A stretch of 64,000 nt of DNA, from NCBI GenBank assembly GCA_030263555.1, contig SZPE01000002.1, positions 75,338 to 139,337 on the forward strand. The letters are read 5' to 3'. Shown here in pieces: positions 28,459-36,793 of the stretch. A program made the translations under genes and the position numbers. The DNA comes from CFX2 sp014338005 (GTDB taxonomy: Bacteria > Chloroflexota > Anaerolineae > Aggregatilineales > Phototrophicaceae). The notes beneath the pieces are model-generated. The model had not been told where the DNA came from. It saw nothing but the letters and a program-made list of their open reading frames with translations, and made no database searches. Numbering within the stretch: position 1 is the first letter of the stretch; each line of letters starts with the position of its first letter.

Positions 28459-28466
28459 GCTCTTTT

Positions 28467-29135
28467 ATGCTCGGACGAATTTTAAAGCGTTTTCGACCCG
28501 TTCCACCCACCTTGAACAGTCTGGAAGCCTACAAACGGTGGGCAGCCAGTTATCCCCCTCATGCCCACAACCCGCTGATGCAGGCCGAACAGCAGGCCAT
28601 GCTCGATTTGCTGCCGGATATGCAGGGCAAACTGGCGCTTGACCTGGCCTGCGGGACGGGACGTTACAGCCGCCTGGCCGCCGAACGCGGCGCGTCGGTC
28701 ATCATCGGCATGGACAACAGCGCCGCCATGTTAAAACGCAGCCAAAGGCGGCGGCTGGTACTCGCCGACGCCGGGGCTATTCCACTCGCCAGCAGTTCGG
28801 TGGATGTCGTGTTTTGCGGGCTGGCGCTGGGACATCTGCCCCGGCTCGCGCCACCGCTGTACGAAATCAGCCGCGTGTTAAAACCGGGCGGCTGCGCCCT
28901 GGTCAGCGACTTCCACCCGCTGCTGGCGCTTAACGGCGGGCGGCGCACTTTCACCACACCAAACGGCCAGACTTATGCCGTCGAACATCACACGCACCTG
29001 TACAGCGATTACCATCAGGCGGCGCGATTGGTCGGCCTGCATGTGGCCGACGTGCTTGAGCCGCGCGCCGATCACCCATCAGCGCCGGCCGGATGGCCGG
29101 TGGCGATCATCTTTCGATTCGAGAAAAACGGCTAA
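28467..29135 (+). CDS. Class I SAM-dependent methyltransferase
   Basis: 222 residues. Motif I is LALDLACGTGRYSRLAAERG near residue 55, followed by GMDNSAAML, VVFCGLALGHLP and VLKPGGCALVSDFHP. A short N-terminal extension contains LEAYKRWAASYPP, as in small-molecule methyltransferases acting on polyketide or quinone-like substrates. It lies eight bases after the membrane protein gene. Its last four bases overlap the convergent gene at 29132. Confidence 0.88.
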   Translation: MLGRILKRFRPVPPTLNSLEAYKRWAASYPPHAHNPLMQAEQQAMLDLLPDMQGKLALDLACGTGRYSRLAAERGASVIIGMDNSAAMLKRSQRRRLVLADAGAIPLASSSVDVVFCGLALGHLPRLAPPLYEISRVLKPGGCALVSDFHPLLALNGGRRTFTTPNGQTYAVEHHTHLYSDYHQAARLVGLHVADVLEPRADHPSAPAGWPVAIIFRFEKNG

Positions 29136-29365
29136 CCATCGTTTTTATCCGACGGTTTTACCAGCAAAATATAAGCGCCCAGAATGCCCGCAATCACGGC
29201 GGGCGGCACGCAGAGCGCGATCAGCAGCCGGGCGAACGGCTCTGCGCCTAACTGCCCCAATACGCCCCACAGAATCAGAAATAAAATAATGCCCACCGCC
29301 GCCAGGGCGCCCCCCGCCGCGCTGGCTTTCGACAGGTTATTTCGATTAAACGGACTGTTATTCAT
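29132..29365 (-). CDS. Small two-TM membrane protein
   Basis: 77 residues from the ATG at 29365, which follows GGGGAGG by four bases; the longer ORF upstream is not supported. Two hydrophobic helices (about 19-39 and 45-68) separated by a short loop with GAEPF. No family recognised. Convergent with the methyltransferase gene. Confidence 0.65.
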   Translation of the reverse strand: MNNSPFNRNNLSKASAAGGALAAVGIILFLILWGVLGQLGAEPFARLLIALCVPPAVIAGILGAYILLVKPSDKNDG

Positions 29366-29507
29366 TATACCTCCCCTTTCCATTATAGCCAGCGCCGCGA
29401 ATCGTAATAGCCCAAACCGGAGGGGGAAAAAACCGCCCCACCGACACAAAGCCAGGCTGAACGCCGCTGCGGATTCAGCCCTTAACTCAAAACTCAGAAC
29501 TTCTGCC

Positions 29508-29891
29508 TTAACTGACTTTGGGAGAGGCGTTCGATTTAACGGTTTCCTGCTTGAGGAAATCAATCAACTTCTGGACGTTCACCTGATCGCGGGTCGGGCC
29601 TTCAACCGGCTCGATGACCATCACCACCTGGTCGGGGCTGCCGTTTTGCTGCGGCAGGCGCTGATAATCAGGCAAAGGCATAGAAACGCGCGAGGAAAGT
29701 TTGGGCGCGGGGCGAGGCATTGGCGGCGGGGCGGCTGCCGGGATGAGGGCAGGCTGTAAGGCCGCCCGCGCGCGGTCTGCCATATAGTTACGCCGCTGGC
29801 GGAGGATGGAAGCAAGGGCAATCAAGCCCAGTATGGCCGCCACAAAAAGCAGCATCACTGCGATGAGGAGAGTCGCTGCCGCGTCTGACAT
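29508..29891 (-). CDS. Single-TM protein, unknown function
   Basis: 127 residues from the ATG at 29891. An N-terminal TM helix (ATLLIAVMLLFVAAILGLIA) is followed by a basic RQRRN stop-transfer segment, a Pro/Ala-rich linker and a short C-terminal domain (VVMVIEPVEGPTRDQVNVQ, KLIDFLKQE). No homologue recognised. The 142 bases between it and the gene at 29365 contain only short repeated AACTCA-type sequence. Confidence 0.65.
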   Translation of the reverse strand: MSDAAATLLIAVMLLFVAAILGLIALASILRQRRNYMADRARAALQPALIPAAAPPPMPRPAPKLSSRVSMPLPDYQRLPQQNGSPDQVVMVIEPVEGPTRDQVNVQKLIDFLKQETVKSNASPKVS

Positions 29892-30016
29892 GGTTGTTTC
29901 TGCCCCAGAGTACAATCTATATTTGATTGTATGGGAGTTAGACGAAGACACCAATTATCAGAGGGTCATAATATCGTTTGATTAAGGTTTGATTACGAAA
30001 CTCTAATTGTAGAAAA

Positions 30017-30045
30017 GAAAAATCCGCCCCCGATTGGAGGCGGAT
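30017..30045 (-). terminator. glnS terminator
   Basis: Read on the minus strand, ATCCGCC and GGCGGAT pair around a ten-base loop and are followed by TTTTTCTTTTC, 25 bases beyond the glnS stop. Confidence 0.75.
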
Positions 30046-30069
30046 ATACCGGCGCGAGGAAGAAAAGTG

Positions 30070-31803
<1,734 letters not shown>

Positions 31804-32170
31804 AACTGTTCCTTCTCGACGCTGGCCTTTTTAACCGTGTAAGTATAGTGAGCAGATGGCTTTGCTGCCAGGCCTTCTGGCAGGGTAGTCGCTTGAAGAT
31901 ACTTCGTCTCAGTAAGCAGACTTTTGCCCTTTGACCCCACCCCGACCCTCCCCGAATTCGGGGAGGGAGCTTCATCACGCTGGCAGCAAAGTCGCCCCCG
32001 AATTCGGCGGAGATTAGAGGGGTCTGGAAGCTATCGCGGCCATGTCGGTTAACCTGAATGCTTTTTGAGCGATTGCCCTGCCTGTCGGGCGTCCCTACTT
32101 GCCGGATGACAGGTTTGCTGTCATACTAATGCGATATATTTCTCGAAGCCTCAAAAGAATAACCAATCTC
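31804..32170. other. Intergenic region with GC-rich palindromes
   Basis: No gene seen in 367 bases. The segment holds a perfect 22-base palindrome at 31946-31967 (listed separately), a second GCCCCCGAATTCGGCGG-like echo near 31993, and the phrase GGGCGTCCCTAC near 32088 that recurs in the REP-like repeats at 33.6 and 33.9 kb. Confidence 0.6.
31946..31967. repeat. 22-bp perfect palindrome
   Basis: CCCTCCCCGAA followed by its exact reverse complement. Loop-free palindromes of this kind, often next to GGGAGCTTCATC, are dispersed in genomes as REP-like elements; it could also act as a terminator hairpin without T-run. Confidence 0.6.
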
Positions 32171-33574
32171 ATGGCGCGCATTTTTATCTCCTACCGTCGA
32201 AAAGACAGCGCGGCGCTGGCGACCCTGCTGGCGAAAGAACTGGGACGCCAGGGTATCGAAACCTTTGTGGATACGCGCAGCATAGACGGCGGCGGCCCGT
32301 TCCCCGACCGGCTGCGCCGCGCGATTGCCAAGTGTGATGTGTTTGTCTGCCTGCTGGGCGCGACTACGCTGAATTCGGATTGGGTGCGCGAGGAAATCAA
32401 ACACGCGCATACGCTGAATAAAATCCTGATTCCCGTGTTCCAGGAAGCCTATGTTCCACCTGACCCCATCCCGGACGAACACGTTTATGCGCTGCTGCAA
32501 TCGGACGGCATCACTATTCTCGATGTGCGGAATCTGTTTGTAGACCAGTCTATCGCCGACCTCGCCCGAATGATTCGCCAGAGCGTTCCCCGGCGGCTGC
32601 CGCGTGTGCTGCTGGTCGCTGCGGCCTTACTGCTCATTGTTGCTGCGGCAGCTATCCTCATACCGAACATCATCCAATCACTTCTCCCCGGCACACCGTC
32701 GCCAACGCTGACTACTGCCGCCTCGATCATTGCAGGTAATCCCACCGCCACCGATGCGCCGACAGACACGCCAACGCCGCACCCGACGAATACGCCTGTA
32801 CCGCCGACACCAACGCCGCGCCCGACGAACACGCCTGTACCCACGCTGTCACCCGAACAACTTGCTGCCCTCACGCCTGTTACCCGCAACGCCGACTGGA
32901 CGCCCGTTGAACGCGATTTTGATGGTGTAACAATGGTGCTGGTGCCGGCGGGCTGTTTTATGATGGGGAGCAATAATTACGATAACGAAAAACCCGTCCA
33001 CGAACAGTGCTTTGACGCGCCCTTCTGGATAGACAAGTATGAAGTGACACAGGGGCAGTTTTCCCGGTTGGGCGGCAGCAAAGTCATCCCGAATGCTTTC
33101 ACCGGCGATAACCGCCCGGTGGAGAACATCACCTGGTTTGAGGCTCGTGACTTCTGTGAACTGCGGGGAATGCGGCTGCCCACCGAAGCCGAATGAGAAT
33201 ACGCGGCGCGTGGCCCGAACGGCCTGGTCTATCCCTGGGGAAATGAGTGGGACGGGAACAAAGTGGTGTGGAATCGCAGCAGTTTCCAGGGAACTGCGGT
33301 TGTGGGCAGTCTTCCCGCCGGACGTTCGTGGGTGGGCGCGCTGGATATGAGCGGCAACATATGGGAATGGACGAGTTCGCTGTATGAAAGTTATCCCTAT
33401 GATGCCAAAGATGGGCGCGAACGCGACACAGGCAGCAGTACGAACGTTCGGCGCGTGCTGCGGGGCGGCTCGTGGATCAATTTCAATAAAAAACTCCTGG
33501 ATACCCTGTATCGCCTCCGGGGCAATTCTGGGGACTGGAACAACGGCTTCGGCTTCCGCTGCGCCCGCTCTTGA
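32171..33574 (+). pseudogene. TIR domain-formylglycine-generating-enzyme-like protein, one in-frame TGA
   Basis: The N-terminus is a TIR domain (IFISYRRKDSAALATLLAKE; the putative NADase Glu in SDWVREEIKHA near residue 76). A TM helix (about 140-165) and a Thr/Pro-rich linker with a 39-base tandem repeat follow, then an FGE-sulfatase/SUMF1-like domain (VLVPAGCFMMGS, WIDKYEVT). The frame hits TGA at 33194-33196 in LPTEAE-stop-EYAARG, where the family has Trp (TGG), and continues unbroken to 33574 with WTSS, VLRGGSW and GFGFRCA. So a single G-to-A change truncates the last 126 residues. TIR-FGE proteins are common in Chloroflexota; signalling or defence roles are inferred only. Confidence 0.85.
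32771..32841 (+). repeat. 39-bp tandem repeat coding a Thr/Pro linker
   Basis: Two 32-base near-identical units beginning CCAACGCCGC at 32771 and 32810 (period 39) encode the PTPHPTNTPVP/PTPRPTNTPVP linker between the membrane helix and the FGE-like domain. Confidence 0.75.
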
Positions 33575-33579
33575 TAGGC

Positions 33580-33652
33580 GGACGCCATTTTGGGCGTCCA
33601 CCATCCCGGACACGCGGAAACCGGACACGCAGAAGCGTGTCCCTACGGTGGG
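33580..33652. repeat. REP-like element, copy 1
   Basis: 73 bases with two hairpins (GGACGCC...GGGCGTCC and GGACACGC-AGAA-GCGTGTCC) ending CCCTACGGTGGG. It differs from copy 2 at 33933-34005 at only four positions. It lies between the TIR-FGE gene and the transposase gene. Confidence 0.8.
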
Positions 33653-33670
33653 CATAACCGAGAGGAAGGC

Positions 33671-34184
33671 ATGAATATGCTGCGGCAGCGGCGTTCTCCC
33701 CGTTTGCAGGGGTACGATTATTCACAATCCGGCGCGTATTTCGTGACCGTCTGCACCCATGAACGGGCACACCTGTTCGGCGCGGTGGCCGATGGGGTGA
33801 TGATGTTATCGGACATAGGCCGGATTGCACACAACGAAATCTGCCAAATTCCTGTTTATTGGCCGGGGTATGTTGAAACGGATTTGTTCATCGTCATGCC
33901 GAACCATGTACACATAATTTTGGTCCTGGTAGGGACGCCATTCTTGGCGTCCGCCGTCCCGGACACGCGGAAACCGGACACGCAGAAGCGTGTCCCTACG
34001 GTGGGTACGGTGATCGGTGCATATAAATCGGGTGTTACGCGAAACAAGCCGCGAACCCGAACGGCGCGTCTGGCAGGGGCGTTATCACGATCATATCATT
34101 CGCAGCGAAGCCGACCTGAACCGTATACGAGAATATGTCCTCAATAACCCGGCTCGCTGGATGGCGGATACATTTTTTGTATAA
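33671..34184 (+). pseudogene. REP-associated tyrosine transposase (Y1_Tnp), frameshifted
   Basis: Starts MNMLRQRRSPRLQGYDYS and shows the Y1 transposase blocks GAYFVTVCTHERAHLF and the metal-binding MPNHVHIILVLVG. An in-frame REP copy (33933-34005) follows, then TVIGAYKSGVTR. After about 34045 the frame is lost; the proper C-terminus continues in another frame (VWQGRYHDHIIRSEADLNRI ... NNPARWM) to a TAA at 34182. These enzymes mobilise REP sequences. The gene is inactive as read. Confidence 0.82.
33933..34005. repeat. REP-like element, copy 2, inside the transposase gene
   Basis: 69 of 73 bases match copy 1. It sits in frame within the transposase gene, coding TPFLASAVPDTRKPDTQKR, between the HVH motif and the GAYKSGVTR block, and does not interrupt reading. 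Confidence 0.8.
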
Positions 34185-34204
34185 CCCGTCATTCTGCCTC
34201 AAAC

Positions 34205-34237
34205 AAAAAACCAGCCGCTTTTACACGGCTGGTTTTT
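34205..34237. terminator. Bidirectional terminator after the transposase gene
   Basis: AACCAGCCG (34209-34217) pairs with CGGCTGGTT (34226-34234); A-run on the left and TTTTT on the right, so it can work in both directions. Confidence 0.75.
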
Positions 34238-34522
34238 CACTGCTGGAAGAATTGTAGCCAATTCGAACATTCAACACCTCTGAATACCCTCGATTTTATC
34301 AACAACATTACATTTCCTCAACGCGCAAAACTCATGCGCTTCACAAACTCGGACACAGGTTTAGCTGTTCGGTGATTGAGGGGAGCTTCAACCTCCCCCA
34401 ACCACCTTGAAGGCTCGCTGCTCTCGCCAGCAAGACTCCCGCAGAAAGTCTAACACGCTTCCGCGAAGTCCTTGCCAGCACAGCGATTTTTATCCAGTTT
34501 GTTGAGTTGAGAGGAAATGGCA
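34238..34522. other. Junction region before parA
   Basis: No gene seen. It marks the change from G+C-rich chromosomal DNA to the AT-richer element. A GGGGAG/CTCCCC hairpin lies at 34380-34398. A clear att site or direct repeat was not found. The parA ribosome site GAGGAA is at 34511-34516. Confidence 0.5.
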
Positions 34523-35347
34523 ATGACTCGCGTTTTCGTTTTTACCAATCACAAAGGGGGTGTCGGCAAATCGACATCCGCCACCAATACTGCGCTCGGC
34601 ATCGCAGGAATGCTGCGACGCGCTGGCGCTCCAAATGCTCGTGTCCTGCTCATTGATACCGATAGTCAGGCACACGCCACCCTCGTCACGACAGGAACGA
34701 AGGAATACGGCACGGATGATAGTCTGTACACCGTCCTGATGGCAGATCGCCAGAATGCGGCACAGACCCTTCTGAACTGCATTGTGCAATCAACGTGGGA
34801 TGCCGACCTGCATGTTTTACCTGCCTCCCCCATGCTCGAAGGCGCAGAGCGTGAATTGATGGGTATTGCTGGTGCGCCTTATCGCCTCGCTGACCCACTG
34901 AGCCGTATCCTTAATCGCTATGCTGCCATCGTGATTGACACGTGCCCATCGTTTTCGCTCATGACTGAAATGGGCTTGATTGCCGCGACGGATGCGATTG
35001 TGCCAGTTGAGCCGCGTTATCTGGAGACCGTCGGTTTGATGAGCGTCATCGGCAAAATCAATGACATTCGTGAAGGCTGGCGGCAGCCGAACCTGCGTGT
35101 CAGTGGCATTCTGGTCACAAAGATGAACACTCGCATCCGGGGACATAATCACCTGTTGGATGAACTCAAGGCACACAGCGTTTTGGGCAAGCTGCTGCTC
35201 GGTGTTGTTCCAGCAAATGAGGCAGTGTCTTATGCCCATCAAAATCACCAGAGCATCTTCAACTACGATCCGAAAGCATCCGCGAGTAAGGCTTACGCTC
35301 AGTTTGTGGGCAAACTGGTACAGCGCATCGCCAAAGGCGGTGTGTAA
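34523..35347 (+). CDS. parA: ParA-family partition ATPase
   Basis: 274 residues from the ATG at 34523, seven bases after AGGA; the ATG two codons upstream abuts the ribosome site. The deviant Walker A is NHKGGVGKST near residue 9, with LLIDTDSQAHAT (Walker A') and IVIDTCPSFSLMTEMGLI (Walker B). ParA ATPases position plasmids or chromosomes over the nucleoid together with ParB and parS. The parB start overlaps the stop by one base (TAATG). No N-terminal HTH is present, so it belongs to the small (type Ib-like) ParA group by length. Confidence 0.92.
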   Translation: MTRVFVFTNHKGGVGKSTSATNTALGIAGMLRRAGAPNARVLLIDTDSQAHATLVTTGTKEYGTDDSLYTVLMADRQNAAQTLLNCIVQSTWDADLHVLPASPMLEGAERELMGIAGAPYRLADPLSRILNRYAAIVIDTCPSFSLMTEMGLIAATDAIVPVEPRYLETVGLMSVIGKINDIREGWRQPNLRVSGILVTKMNTRIRGHNHLLDELKAHSVLGKLLLGVVPANEAVSYAHQNHQSIFNYDPKASASKAYAQFVGKLVQRIAKGGV

Positions 35348-36549
35348 TGCCACCGAAAAACCAGACCCATCGGATTGATGATCTGCTTGGCAGCGTCACG
35401 GAAGAACTGCTGCTGGGCAACCCACAGCAGTTTGAGGATAACAGCATCCGTGTAGAGCGCCTCCTGCTGGAAATGGTGCGTCCAGATCCGGTACAGCCGC
35501 GCCGGGTATTGCCAGAGCAGCTTCATTTCGCTTTCCACAACAATCGGCTCACGCCGACTCAGGCGCTCAAAGAACTCGTTCAACTGGTACAGGTCGCCGC
35601 TCGTCAACGGGGGCGACCTTTCAACAATGTGCTGGAGTTGCTGCCTAATCCAGATGATGAGAGTGATGAAGACCAATCGGTACATCTCTCACCCGAAGAA
35701 CAACTCCTACACGATCTGGTTAACCTCGCCGTCACCATCCGCGACGATGGGCAAGTGAATCCCCTGACAGTGGTGGATGTCTCGCAGGGCGTGACGCAGC
35801 AGTTTCGGATTGAAACGGGTGAACGCCGCTACTGGGCGACATGGCTACTGCGCGATTTCATCGCGGGTTACGAAGGTGATGGCATGATCCCCTGCATCAT
35901 CATTCCGACAGAACGCTCCTCAGTGTTTCGGCAGGCGAAAGAGAACACCGCCCGCAGCGGCTTATCAGCAATAGCGATGGCACGGCAAGCGGCACTTCTA
36001 GTGCTAACAGTGCATGGGTACGAGATACCATCTCATGCAGTAACAAACGACTTCTATCGCCAAGCACTTGAACTCGATTTGCGTAGCAAACGCGAGTACA
36101 CCGAAGCGGTACTCAGCGCGATGGGTGGTATTAAGCGTGGTCAGTTCAGCTATATCAAAGGGTTGCTGCGCTTATCTGATGAAGCGATGGAATTGGCGGA
36201 TCGTCATGCTATCGAAGAAGGACGCCTTCGCTACGTGACCAACGTGGCACCTGAGTACCATACGGAGATTGTGCGCCAGATCATCGACTTCAACTTATCG
36301 AGCAAACAGGTTAAGGAACTTTGCGCGGGCGACGGGCTTGATGCCGCAGATCGGGATGATAAAGTCGAACATTTGCCAGCCTCAGCGGTAAAGCTGGCGA
36401 AAATCACTCAAGCCAGTAACACCACATCGGCTCAGGATTTAGCGCAGGCAATGCTGCGACAGGAAGGCGATGCCAGTCTTGCCCGTGCCCGGTTGCAGGC
36501 AATGCGAAAGCTGCTCACCGAAGCTGAACGATACCTGACAGGTGATTGA
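35347..36549 (+). CDS. parB: ParB-like partition protein
   Basis: 400 residues. A ParB/Srx-like N-terminal domain is visible at about 125-215 (INPLT-type VNPLTVVD, RIETGERRYWATWLL, then the KENTARSGLSAIAMARQAAL box that corresponds to the ParB box/HTH lead). A helix-rich DNA-binding middle and a C-terminal tail follow. The N-terminal 110 residues are unlike standard ParB. It is coupled to parA by TAATG. The palindrome that begins at its stop codon is a candidate binding site. Confidence 0.82.
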   Translation: MPPKNQTHRIDDLLGSVTEELLLGNPQQFEDNSIRVERLLLEMVRPDPVQPRRVLPEQLHFAFHNNRLTPTQALKELVQLVQVAARQRGRPFNNVLELLPNPDDESDEDQSVHLSPEEQLLHDLVNLAVTIRDDGQVNPLTVVDVSQGVTQQFRIETGERRYWATWLLRDFIAGYEGDGMIPCIIIPTERSSVFRQAKENTARSGLSAIAMARQAALLVLTVHGYEIPSHAVTNDFYRQALELDLRSKREYTEAVLSAMGGIKRGQFSYIKGLLRLSDEAMELADRHAIEEGRLRYVTNVAPEYHTEIVRQIIDFNLSSKQVKELCAGDGLDAADRDDKVEHLPASAVKLAKITQASNTTSAQDLAQAMLRQEGDASLARARLQAMRKLLTEAERYLTGD

Positions 36550-36574
36550 AATTGTTCACACGAGTGAACAATTT
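36549..36574. promoter_or_regulatory. parS-like palindrome
   Basis: A perfect 11-base inverted repeat, AAATTGTTCAC-ACGA-GTGAACAATTT, starts on the last base of the parB stop. Its core TGTTCAC...GTGAACA resembles the bacterial parS consensus TGTTnCACGTGnAACA with a wider centre. It lacks a proper T-run, so a partition site or operator is more likely than a terminator. Confidence 0.5.
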
Positions 36575-36621
36575 TGAGGACTGAACCGATGACGACGAGA
36601 ACACGCGACCCACCCTAGAAC

Positions 36622-36653
36622 GAAAAAGCCCACTTCACGCGAGGCGGGTGGGC
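36622..36653 (-). terminator. Possible minus-strand terminator
   Basis: On the minus strand GCCCAC and GTGGGC pair around a 14-base loop, followed by TTTTT. No leftward gene ends here, so the function is unclear. A second hairpin (GTCGTGT/ACACGAC) lies at 36736-36756 just before the primase ribosome site. Confidence 0.4.
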
Positions 36654-36793
36654 GGCGGGCTGGGATACATTTGTGACTTAGGCACTCACAATGTATCACA
36701 ACCTCCGATCTCCCGCAACTGAATTTTGCGCTTTCGTCGTGTTTTTCTAACACGACCTTTATTCAGCTTTGCTTATGACTGGAGGATTTAGAG

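Noticed and set aside
33194..33196. TGA in the TIR-FGE gene as a selenocysteine or Trp codon
   Set aside because: The position is Trp in the family, other genes here end in TGA normally, and no SECIS-type element was recognised; a mutation is simpler.
36556..36753. Minus-strand 65-codon frame between parB and the primase-helicase
   Set aside because: It spans a terminator-like hairpin and the parS-like palindrome and lacks a ribosome site.
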